Below, piece by piece: positions 15,495 to 23,388 of a DNA stretch of 42,359 nucleotides (its first letter is position 1; every line of letters begins with the position of its first letter). Both the position numbers and the translations under genes were made by a program. Source of the DNA: Steroidobacteraceae bacterium (lineage in GTDB: Bacteria; Pseudomonadota; Gammaproteobacteria; Steroidobacterales; Steroidobacteraceae); contig JAPZRU010000030.1 in NCBI GenBank assembly GCA_027531255.1, positions 1-42,359 of the forward strand, in the 5' to 3' direction. The notes under the pieces are model-generated. The model searched no databases and was not told the DNA's origin. It was given only the letters and a program-made list of their open reading frames with translations.

Positions 15495-17156
15495 TTGCGG
15501 GAACTTCAGTTCGGTCCGGCAAGCGTTTCGGAGCACGGTTCGGCGCGCGCGCCCGGCATCGAGGTCGACACCCTCGCCGGCGCCGACCAGCCTGTTCCGC
15601 GCGCGGCCACCGCGGTCACGGCCTTCGTCGGCCGTGCGCTCCGCGGCCCGGTCGACCGCCCCGTCACCGTCGGCAGTTTCCAGGAGTTCCAGGCGACCTT
15701 CGGCGGCCTCTGGCAGCCGAGCACGCTGTCGTACGCCGTCGAGCAGTACTTCGAGAACGGCGGCCAGGTCGCCATCGTCGTCCGCGTCGTCAACGGCGGT
15801 CGTCCCGCGACCCTCACGCTGCCCGCGAGCGGCGGCGGTGCGCTGACGCTCGAGGCGCAGTGCCCCGGTACGCGCGAGTTCCTGCGTGCCGCCGTGGACT
15901 ACGACAACGTCGCGGACGCGGACACCGATCAGTTCAACCTGGTCCTGCAGCGCGTGCGAGCGCCCGGCTCCGAGCACGTCGAGGAGCAGGAGATCTTCCG
16001 CAAGCTGTCGGTCGACTCCGAGTCGCCGCGCTACGTCGCGACGCTGCTCGCGGACTCCGCGCTCGTGAAGCTGCGCGGCGCGGTGCCGCCCACGCGCCCG
16101 CGGGAGACGCAGGGCGGCGGCCGCACGCTCGCCGCCTACGTGAGCTCGAACCCCGACGGCGACGACGGCAGCCCGCTCACCGACTACGACCTGATCGGCT
16201 CGGCCACGCGGCGCACCGGCCTGCACGCGCTGGATGACGCCGAGGCCTTCAACTTCCTGTGCCTGCCGCCGCTGACGCGCGAGCAGCCGGTGGGCGCGTC
16301 GGCGTTGCTGGTCGCCGCGCGCTACTGCCGCGGACGCCGCGCGCTCCTGATGGTCGACCCGCCGCCCGCTTGGGCCACGCCGCCGGACGCGCTGCTCGGC
16401 ATCCGCGACTTTGCGTTCGCCAACGAGCACGCGCTGATGTACTACCCGTGGGTGCTCGCGTACGACCGCCTGCGCGGCCGCTTCGAGTCCTTCGCGCCGT
16501 GCGGTGCGGCCGCGGGCATGCTCGCGCGTCTCGACGCGACGAATCCCGTCTGGTCGCCCGCGGAGGCCGAGGACGCGCCGCTGCGGCCCGGTCTGCGGCC
16601 CGCCGTACAGGTCGACGAGGGCTGGCGCGTGAAGCTCGCCAACGCCGGCGTCAACACGCTTTCCTCGGTGCGCGCGCGGCAGCCCATCGCGGCGCGGACG
16701 CTCGCCGGGCCGCTCGTGCGGTCGCCCGACTGGCGCTACCTCGGCCTGCGCCGGCTCGCGCTGTTCCTCGTCACCAGCATCGAGCGCGGCACGCGGTGGG
16801 CGCTGTTCGAACGGAACGGGCCGGCCCTGTGGCACCGGCTGGAACGGCAGGTCGCGGATTTCCTCGACGCGCTCGAGACCGACGGCGCCTTCCCGGGCCG
16901 GCCGCCGGGCCAGGCGTGGTTCGCGATCTGCGACGCCCGCGTGAACCCGCCCGAGAGCGAGGGCCGCGTGCAGGTGCTGTTCGGTTTCGCGGCGCTGCGC
17001 GAGGGCGACTGGCACTGCTGGCTCGTGTCGCACGGGCTCAGCGGGAGCCGGGCGCAGGGCGTCACGCTCAATCGCCTGCAGTCGATGGCCGGCCGGCCGC
17101 CGATGGACCCCGAACTCGACGTGGCGACGCTGCTCGCTGACGCGTTCCGGCGCTAG
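15495..17156 (+). CDS. Contractile tail sheath-like protein (orphan)
   Basis: A 553-residue protein matching the phage/contractile-injection tail sheath family. The N-terminal part has the sheath signature PGIEVDTLAGADQPVPRA, then TAVTAFVGRALRGPVDRPV, a SFQEFQATFGG segment and a YAVEQYFENGG segment. The C-terminal part has RYLGLRRLALFLVTSIERGTRW, a DFLDALETDGAF helix and a closing beta-hairpin region, as in sheath domain I where subunits connect. Length and ends look complete. The start is TTG with a GGGGGA stretch upstream. No tube, baseplate, spike, chaperone or ATPase genes lie nearby, so it is either an orphan remnant of an injection system or a repurposed sheath fold. An ATP-grasp gene follows 9 nt later. 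Confidence 0.88.
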   Translation: MRELQFGPASVSEHGSARAPGIEVDTLAGADQPVPRAATAVTAFVGRALRGPVDRPVTVGSFQEFQATFGGLWQPSTLSYAVEQYFENGGQVAIVVRVVNGGRPATLTLPASGGGALTLEAQCPGTREFLRAAVDYDNVADADTDQFNLVLQRVRAPGSEHVEEQEIFRKLSVDSESPRYVATLLADSALVKLRGAVPPTRPRETQGGGRTLAAYVSSNPDGDDGSPLTDYDLIGSATRRTGLHALDDAEAFNFLCLPPLTREQPVGASALLVAARYCRGRRALLMVDPPPAWATPPDALLGIRDFAFANEHALMYYPWVLAYDRLRGRFESFAPCGAAAGMLARLDATNPVWSPAEAEDAPLRPGLRPAVQVDEGWRVKLANAGVNTLSSVRARQPIAARTLAGPLVRSPDWRYLGLRRLALFLVTSIERGTRWALFERNGPALWHRLERQVADFLDALETDGAFPGRPPGQAWFAICDARVNPPESEGRVQVLFGFAALREGDWHCWLVSHGLSGSRAQGVTLNRLQSMAGRPPMDPELDVATLLADAFRR

Positions 17157-17165
17157 GGTTCTCCG

Positions 17166-18026
17166 ATGCCGAAGATCGCCCTCGCGACGACCGCGTTCGC
17201 GCGCCCGCTGGACGAGGATTTCGCGCCGCTGGCCGAGGCGCTGCGCGGGCTCGGCGCGCAGGTCGAGGATCCGGGCTGGGACGACGCCGGCGTGGACTGG
17301 TCGAGCTACTCGCTCGTGCTGATGCGCGCGACCTGGAACTACCACGACGACCTGACGGCGTTCCTCGCGTGGGCCGACCACGTCGCGCGGAGCAGCCGGC
17401 TCTGCAACCCGCCCGCACTCGTGCGCTGGAACACGCACAAGCGCTACCTGCTCGAACTCGAGCGGGCGGGGGTGCCGGTGATCCCGACGACGGTCACCGA
17501 GCCTGACGCCGCGTGGACGCCGCCCGCGGCCGCCGAGTACGTCGTGAAGCCGGCGGTCGGCGCGGGCTCGCGCGGGGCCCGGCGCTGCCGGGCCGTGGAA
17601 CTCGCGGCGGCGCGCACCCACGCGCGGGAACTGCAGGCCGCCGGCAAGGCGCTGGTCACGCAGCCGTATCTCGAATCGGTGGACTCGAACGGCGAGACCG
17701 CGCTGATCTGGTTCGACGGCGAGTTCAGCCACGCGATCCGCAAGGGCCCGCTGCTGACGCCGGGCGGTGGTGCGACCGCGGCGCTGTTCGCGCCCGAGAG
17801 CATCACGGCACGCGCCGCCGCCGCGGACGAGCTGGAGGTCGGGCGCCGGGCGCTGGCGGCGATCCCGGGCGGTGCGCCGCTCTACGCGCGCGTGGACCTG
17901 ATCCGCGACGGCGCCGGCCAGCCGCGCGTGCTCGAGCTCGAACTGACGGAGCCTTCGCTGTTCTTCGCGTATGCGCCGGGCAGCGCGGAGCGCTTCGCGC
18001 GCCGCGTGCTGGCCCGCGCGGCCTAG
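17166..18026 (+). CDS. ATP-grasp ligase-like protein
   Basis: A 286-residue ATP-grasp protein of the RimK/glutathione-synthetase-like type. The pre-ATP-grasp part starts KIALATTAFARPLDEDF and includes LMRATWNYHDD. The ATP-binding part shows the lysine strand AEYVVKPAVGAGSRGARR (about 123-140), QPYLESVDSNGETALIWF, a flexible Gly loop, and metal-ligand residues near the C-terminus in RVLELELTEPSLFF. Such enzymes form amide or thioester bonds through acyl-phosphates; the substrates here are unknown. It starts 9 nt after the sheath stop with no good ribosome site, which suggests translational coupling. The two genes may therefore be functionally linked. Confidence 0.8.
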   Translation: MPKIALATTAFARPLDEDFAPLAEALRGLGAQVEDPGWDDAGVDWSSYSLVLMRATWNYHDDLTAFLAWADHVARSSRLCNPPALVRWNTHKRYLLELERAGVPVIPTTVTEPDAAWTPPAAAEYVVKPAVGAGSRGARRCRAVELAAARTHARELQAAGKALVTQPYLESVDSNGETALIWFDGEFSHAIRKGPLLTPGGGATAALFAPESITARAAAADELEVGRRALAAIPGGAPLYARVDLIRDGAGQPRVLELELTEPSLFFAYAPGSAERFARRVLARAA

Positions 18027-18064
18027 CGCCGGATTCCGCGGCACGGGTGGCGCGCCGTCGGCGC

Positions 18065-21000
18065 CTACGCCCCGTAACCGCCGCCGCCCGGAGTCTCCAC
18101 CACGAACACGTCCCCGGGCTCCACCGCCACCTCCGCGGTGGCGCCCAGTTCCTCGACGCGCCCGTCGCGCCGCTCGACGGCGTTGCGACCGGGCAGGCCC
18201 GCCGTCCCGCCCGCGAGTCCGTGCGGCGCGTGCCGCCGGCGATTCGACAGGATCGCCGCGGTCATCGGCGCGAGGAACTCGACGCGGCGGACGAGCCCGT
18301 CGCCGCCGTACCAACGGCCGCGGCCGCCGGAGCCGCGCCGGTAGCGGAACTCGCGCAGGCGCACCGGGAGGCGCGATTCCAGCACCTCGGGATCGGTCAG
18401 CCGCGAGTTCGTCATGTGGACCTGCACGCCGCTCGCGCCGTCGAAGCCGGGACCGGCGCCCGCTCCGCCGGCGATGGTCTCGTAGTACTGGTGCCGCGCG
18501 TCGCCGAAAGTGAAGTTGTTCATCGTGCCCTGGCTCCCGGCGAGCACGCCGAGCGCGGCGTAGAGCGCGTCCACGATGCACTGCGAGGTCTCGACGTTGC
18601 CGGCGACCACCGCGGCAGGTGGTCGCGGGTTGAGCAGGCTCCCCGCGGGGACGACGAGCTCGATCGGTGCGAGGCAACCCTCGTTCAGCGGAATCTCGGC
18701 GTCCACGAGCGTGCGGAACACGTACAGCACCGCCGCCGTGCACACCGCGAGCGGCGCGTTGAAGTTCGAGGCCGACTGCGGCGACGTGCCGCCGAAGTCC
18801 ACCCGCGCGTTACCGGCCGCGCTCACGTCCACCGTCACCACGATGCGTTCGCCGCCGTCCAGCTCGAGCGCGTGCGTGGCCGGGCCCCGGCCGGCGATCG
18901 GCAGGGCGCGCAGCGCGGCCCGCACGCGGGCCTCAGCATTCGCCTGGACGTGGCCCATGTAGGCGGTGATCGCCGGCAGGCCGTGCTCGGCGACGAGCCG
19001 CGCGAGCTCTGCGCGGCCGCGCTCGCAGGCGGCGAGCTGCGCCGCGAGGTCGGCGAGATTCCGCTCGACGTTGCGCGCGGGCCAGGGCGGCGCGAGCAGC
19101 CGGGCACGCAGGAGCTCCACGTCGAGGCGGCCCTCGCGCACGATCCGCTCGCCCTCGAACAGCGCGCCCTCGTCCGCGATCGTTCGGCTGAACGGCGGCA
19201 TCGAGCCCGGCGTGACGCCGCCGATGTCGGCGTGGTGCGCGCGCGCGGCCAGCCAGAAGTCCGGCGCCGCACCGTCGCCGAGCCAGGCCGGGACCACCAC
19301 CGTGAAGTCGGGCAGGTGGGTGCCGCCCGCGTACGGCGAGTTCACGAGGAACGCGTCGCCGCGCGCGAGCGCGACGGCGTGGCGCGTGTGCACGGCGCGC
19401 ACGCTCGCGCCCATCGAGCCCAGGTGCACGGGCATGTGCGGCGCGTTGGCGACGAGGCGACCGGCGGCGTCGAAGACCGCGCACGAGTAGTCGAGCCGCT
19501 CGCGGATGTTCACCGAGCTCGCGGTGTGCCGCAGCACGGCGCCCATCTGCTCGGCGACGTGCGCGTAGAGACCCGCGTACACCTCGAGCAGAACCGGGTC
19601 GACGCGCGCCGGGTCGGCCGAGGCCCTTGCGGCGACGCCGGTACGCTCCAGCACGAGCGTGCCGTCGGCCCGTGCCGTCGCCGCCCAGCCGGGCTCGAGT
19701 ACCGTCGTGGCGGTGGCGTCGGTGACGATCGCGGGGCCTGCCAGTCGCGTGCCGCCCGCGAGCGCCGCGCGATCGTGCAGCGGCACGTCGCGCCAGGCGC
19801 CGTCGAACCAGGCCCGCGTGGTCGAGGCAGGCGGGGGCGGTCGATCCGGCGGGGCCAGCGGCGGCAGTTCGCCCGGCCTGCCCTCCAGCTCGACGCTCAC
19901 CGCCTCGATCACGAGCGGCGTACCGTCGGGCGGTGCGTAGCCGAAGCGGCGACGGTGTTCGCGGGCGAAGGCCAGGTGCAGCGTGGTCGCCTCGTCCGTC
20001 GCGTTCGCGGCCTGCGCGTCGCGCGCGATCGACAGCGCGACGTCCGAATCCGCGGTGCGGATCTCCAGCCGATTGCGACGGCGCGGCGGCTCCGCAGCCT
20101 CGGCCGGCGCCCCGAAATCCCCGCGCGCGGCCTGTGCCAGCGCCTCGGCGAGTGCGACGGCGCGGCGCAGTCCCCCGCCGTCGAGCGCGGCCGCGAGCGT
20201 GCCGCGGCGTACCGCACGCGGCCGGGCGAGCCCGATGCCGACGGCCGACAGCACGCCGGCGAGCGGGTGCACGAGCACCGTGCGGATGCCGAGCGCGTCG
20301 GCGACCCGACACGCGGCCTGGCCGCCCGCGCCGCCGAAGCAGACGAGTGCGAAGCCGGTGGGATCGTGCCCGGCCTGCAGCGCCACGTGCTGGATCGCGT
20401 TCGCCATCGTCTCGACCGCGACCGCGAGGAACCCTTCCGCGACCCGTTCCGGCGTCGTCGGCTCGCCGGTCGCGCCCGAGACCTCGGCCGCGAGCGCCTC
20501 GAACCGGTGGCGCACGACGGCCGCGTCGAGCGGCGCATCGCCCCCCGGCCCGAACACGTGCGGCAGCCGGGCCGGGGGCAGGCGGCCGAGCAGCACGTGC
20601 ACGTCCGAGATCGCGAGCGGGCCGCCGCGCCCATAGGCCGCCGGGCCGGGAACCGCGCCCGCCGAGTCCGGGCCCACGCGGAACCGGCCGTCCTCGAAGC
20701 GCAGGATCGAGCCGCCGCCGGCCGCGACCGTGTGCACGTCGAGCGCCGGCGTCTGCAGTCGCGTGCCGCCGATGCGCACCTCGGTGCGCCGCGGGTACTC
20801 GCCGTCGCAGAGCGCGACGTCGGTCGAGGTGCCGCCCATGTCGAAGCCGATCACGCGCTCGAAGCCGGCGAGTCGGCCGATTTCGACCATGCCGACGAGC
20901 CCGCCCGCGGGCCCGGACAGCACCGCGTCGGTCGCGCGGAACGCGCGCGCGGGCACGAGCCCGCCGTGGCTCTGCATCAGTTCGAGTTCCGCGTGGGGGT

Positions 21001-21706
21001 CGAGTTGGCGCAGGCCGGACTCGAGGCCGCGGACGTACGTGTCGATCCGCGCCGCGAGGTAGGCGTCCGCGACGGTGGTCTGGCCGCGGGGCACGAGGCG
21101 CTCGAGCGGCACCACGTCGTGCGAGACGGACACCTCGTCGAAGCCGCACTCGCGCGCGAGCTCGGCCGCGCGGCGCTCGTGGGCGACGTGGTGCCAGCCG
21201 TGCAGGAGGACGATCGCGCACGCGGTGCAGCCGGCGTCGCGTGCCGCCGCGAGCGCGTCCCGCAGGTGGGATTCGTCGAGCGGCGCCAGCACGCGACCGT
21301 CCGCGCCGATGCGCTCGCGCGCCTCGATCACCCGTGCGTGGAGGGGCGCGGGCAGTTCGATCCGGCGGCGGAACAGGTGAGGGCGCTCCTGCGTGCCGAT
21401 CGCCAGCGCGTCGCCGAGGCCCTCGGTGGTCACCAGCACGGTGCGCGCGCCCTTGCGTTCGAGCAGCGCGTTGGTCGCCACGGTGGTGCCGACGCGCACG
21501 CGGGCGATCCGCGCGCCCGTCGCGCCGCGGGCCTCCAGCAGCCTGCGGATGCCCGGGATCGTCGCGTCCGTGTACTCGCCCGGCGATTCCGACAGCAGCT
21601 TCAGCGTGTGCAGGCGGCCGGCCGGGTCGCGGCCGACCACGTCGGTGAACGTGCCGCCGCGATCGACCCAGAACTGCCAGCCGGCGGAAGACGAGGCCTG
21701 CGTCAC
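18065..21706 (-). CDS. ATP-dependent 5-oxoprolinase (fused hydantoinase A/B)
   Basis: A 1213-residue fusion of HyuA-like and HyuB-like domains, the layout of eukaryote-type and bacterial 5-oxoprolinase, which hydrolyses 5-oxoproline to glutamate with ATP. The N-terminal part (about 8-190) begins QFWVDRGGTFTDVV, an actin-like phosphate loop. The middle part (about 205-500) contains SGPAGGLVGMVEIG and GFDMGGTSTDVAL, the second ATP-binding loop. The HyuB half (about 685-1210) has the NIRERLDYSCAVFDA segment, HLGSMGASV, NSPYAGGTHLPDF and a Gly-rich C-terminus. Hydantoinases share this architecture, so the exact substrate is not certain. The start is GTG at 21706. The M48 gene diverges from it over about 87 bp. 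Confidence 0.9.
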   Translation of the reverse strand: MTQASSSAGWQFWVDRGGTFTDVVGRDPAGRLHTLKLLSESPGEYTDATIPGIRRLLEARGATGARIARVRVGTTVATNALLERKGARTVLVTTEGLGDALAIGTQERPHLFRRRIELPAPLHARVIEARERIGADGRVLAPLDESHLRDALAAARDAGCTACAIVLLHGWHHVAHERRAAELARECGFDEVSVSHDVVPLERLVPRGQTTVADAYLAARIDTYVRGLESGLRQLDPHAELELMQSHGGLVPARAFRATDAVLSGPAGGLVGMVEIGRLAGFERVIGFDMGGTSTDVALCDGEYPRRTEVRIGGTRLQTPALDVHTVAAGGGSILRFEDGRFRVGPDSAGAVPGPAAYGRGGPLAISDVHVLLGRLPPARLPHVFGPGGDAPLDAAVVRHRFEALAAEVSGATGEPTTPERVAEGFLAVAVETMANAIQHVALQAGHDPTGFALVCFGGAGGQAACRVADALGIRTVLVHPLAGVLSAVGIGLARPRAVRRGTLAAALDGGGLRRAVALAEALAQAARGDFGAPAEAAEPPRRRNRLEIRTADSDVALSIARDAQAANATDEATTLHLAFAREHRRRFGYAPPDGTPLVIEAVSVELEGRPGELPPLAPPDRPPPPASTTRAWFDGAWRDVPLHDRAALAGGTRLAGPAIVTDATATTVLEPGWAATARADGTLVLERTGVAARASADPARVDPVLLEVYAGLYAHVAEQMGAVLRHTASSVNIRERLDYSCAVFDAAGRLVANAPHMPVHLGSMGASVRAVHTRHAVALARGDAFLVNSPYAGGTHLPDFTVVVPAWLGDGAAPDFWLAARAHHADIGGVTPGSMPPFSRTIADEGALFEGERIVREGRLDVELLRARLLAPPWPARNVERNLADLAAQLAACERGRAELARLVAEHGLPAITAYMGHVQANAEARVRAALRALPIAGRGPATHALELDGGERIVVTVDVSAAGNARVDFGGTSPQSASNFNAPLAVCTAAVLYVFRTLVDAEIPLNEGCLAPIELVVPAGSLLNPRPPAAVVAGNVETSQCIVDALYAALGVLAGSQGTMNNFTFGDARHQYYETIAGGAGAGPGFDGASGVQVHMTNSRLTDPEVLESRLPVRLREFRYRRGSGGRGRWYGGDGLVRRVEFLAPMTAAILSNRRRHAPHGLAGGTAGLPGRNAVERRDGRVEELGATAEVAVEPGDVFVVETPGGGGYGA

Positions 21707-21733
21707 GACGGATCCATCGATCGCTTTGCATGA

Positions 21734-21739
21734 GATTAT
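21734..21739 (-). promoter_or_regulatory. Putative minus-strand -10 GATAAT for the oxoprolinase gene
   Basis: On the minus strand GATAAT lies 27 nt before the GTG at 21706, in a locally AT-richer patch of the divergent region. The -35 region is not recognisable. Confidence 0.35.
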
Positions 21740-21792
21740 CCCACCCGCCGCGCCCGCCGGCGCGGCGTCGCCTGCCGCAGGGGATCCGTGCC

Positions 21793-23388
21793 ATGGAACG
21801 ACGCTCGATTCGTGGAATCCGCTACGCGCGCAGGCTCGGCCAGGCGCTCGCCGCGGCGCTCGCGATGCTGGCGCTGGCCGGCTGCGGCACCAACCCGGTC
21901 ACCGGCGAGCGCGAACTCCAGCTGGTCTCGCAGCAGCAGGAAGTGGCGGTCGGCACCCAGCAGTACGCGCCGTCGCGCCAGATGCAGGGCGGCGACCTCG
22001 CGGTCGATCCGCAGCTGAATGCCTACGTCGCGGAGATCGGCGGCCGCCTCGCCGCCGTCGCGGACCGTCCGCTCCCCTACGAGTTCAAGGTGCTGAACAG
22101 CGGCGTGCCGAACGCGTGGGCGCTGCCGGGCGGCAAGATCGCGGTCAACCGCGGCCTGGTCGTCCAGCTCGCCGACGAGGCGGAGTTGGCCGCGGTGCTG
22201 GGCCACGAGATCGTCCACGCCGCCGCGCGCCACGGCGCACAGCGGATGGAGCGCGGGATGCTGATGCAGGGCGCGATGCTCGCCCTGCAGGTGGGTGCGG
22301 CGGACAGTCCGTACGCGGGCCTCGTGGTCGGCGGCGCGATGCTCGGGGCGAACCTCGTCACCGCGCGCTACTCGCGCGACGCGGAGCTCGAAGCGGACCG
22401 CTACGGGATGATCTACATGCAGCGCGCGGGCTACGACCCGGCCGCCGCGATCTCGCTGCAGGAAACCTTCGTGCGGCTGTCGCAGGGCCGCGGGGGCGGC
22501 TGGCTCGAGGGCCTGTTCGCGAGTCATCCGCCGTCGCCCGAGCGCGTGGCCGAGAACCGCCGCACCGCGCAGGAACTGCCGAAGGGCGGGCAGCGCCACC
22601 AGGAGCGCTGGAAGGCGCGCACGGCCGACCTGCGGCGCCGCCAGCCGGCCTACGACCAGTACGACCGCGGCGTCGCGGCGCTCGCGAAGGGCGATGCCCA
22701 GGCCGCCGAGCGGCACGCGCGCGAGGCGCTGCGCATCGAGCCGAACGAGGCGCGGTTCCACGAGCTGCTCGGCGACGTCGAACTGAAGCGCCGGAACTGG
22801 CGCGGCGCGGTGGACCACTACTTCCGCGCGAAGGACCGCGACCCCGCCTACTTCAAGCCCTATCTCGCGAGCGCGATCGCGAAGTACGAGTCCGGCGACC
22901 GCGCCGGCGCCGAGCCGCTCGCGGTGCGCGCCCAGGAACTGTTGCCGACGTCCACCGGCGCGTACCTGCTGGGTCGCTTCGCCGAGGCGCGGGGCGACGC
23001 GCAGGGCGCGTACGAGCTCTATTCGCAGGCCGCAGCCGCCGAATCCGAGTACGGTACGCGTGCGCGTCGCGAGGCCGCGCGGCTCGGCCTCGCACGGGAT
23101 CCGGCGCGGTACTTCCAGCTGGAGCCGCGCCTCGCGCGCGACGGCGAGGTCTACGCCGCGATCCGCAACCGCGCGGGCATCGCCGTCACCGGGGTGCGCT
23201 TCGTCGTCGCGGTGGTGGACCGGGCGGGCGCCGTGGTCACGGGGCCGTTCGAGATGAACCTCGGGCGGCAGATCCTCCAGCCCGACGAGGTCGTCACGGT
23301 GCCGACGCGCGTCGGCCCGTACCAGGATCCGGCGATCCTGCCGTTCGTGCGCTTCCAGGTTCTCCAGGCTCAGCCGTTGAACCGCTGA
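21793..23388 (+). CDS. M48 zinc metalloprotease lipoprotein with TPR repeats (BepA-like)
   Basis: A 531-residue periplasmic protease. A lipoprotein signal ends LALAGC (Cys 31). The M48 domain has the zinc motif HEIVH (138-142) and the third ligand Glu200 in AELEADRYG. After about residue 275 come TPR-like repeats (YDRGVAALAKGDAQAAERHAREAL; FHELLGDVELKRRNWRGAVDHY), then a C-terminal beta-domain (about 435-531) with FEMNLGRQILQPDEVVTV. The plan resembles BepA/YfgC-type proteases that control outer-membrane protein assembly, but with an extra C-terminal domain. The ATG at 21793 is preferred over that at 21730 because AGGGG lies about 10 nt upstream and the signal peptide starts there. Its 3' end overlaps the convergent patatin gene by 95 nt. 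Confidence 0.9.
   Translation: MERRSIRGIRYARRLGQALAAALAMLALAGCGTNPVTGERELQLVSQQQEVAVGTQQYAPSRQMQGGDLAVDPQLNAYVAEIGGRLAAVADRPLPYEFKVLNSGVPNAWALPGGKIAVNRGLVVQLADEAELAAVLGHEIVHAAARHGAQRMERGMLMQGAMLALQVGAADSPYAGLVVGGAMLGANLVTARYSRDAELEADRYGMIYMQRAGYDPAAAISLQETFVRLSQGRGGGWLEGLFASHPPSPERVAENRRTAQELPKGGQRHQERWKARTADLRRRQPAYDQYDRGVAALAKGDAQAAERHAREALRIEPNEARFHELLGDVELKRRNWRGAVDHYFRAKDRDPAYFKPYLASAIAKYESGDRAGAEPLAVRAQELLPTSTGAYLLGRFAEARGDAQGAYELYSQAAAAESEYGTRARREAARLGLARDPARYFQLEPRLARDGEVYAAIRNRAGIAVTGVRFVVAVVDRAGAVVTGPFEMNLGRQILQPDEVVTVPTRVGPYQDPAILPFVRFQVLQAQPLNR

Noticed and set aside
15495-18026. Prophage or complete contractile injection system
   Set aside because: Only the sheath-like gene is present. 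Flanking genes are chromosomal housekeeping or envelope genes; no integrase, tube, baseplate or lysis gene was seen.
17513-21733. A 1406-codon plus-strand frame over the 5-oxoprolinase gene
   Set aside because: It is antisense to a gene with clear hydantoinase/oxoprolinase motifs, and its composition is typical of GC-rich shadow frames.
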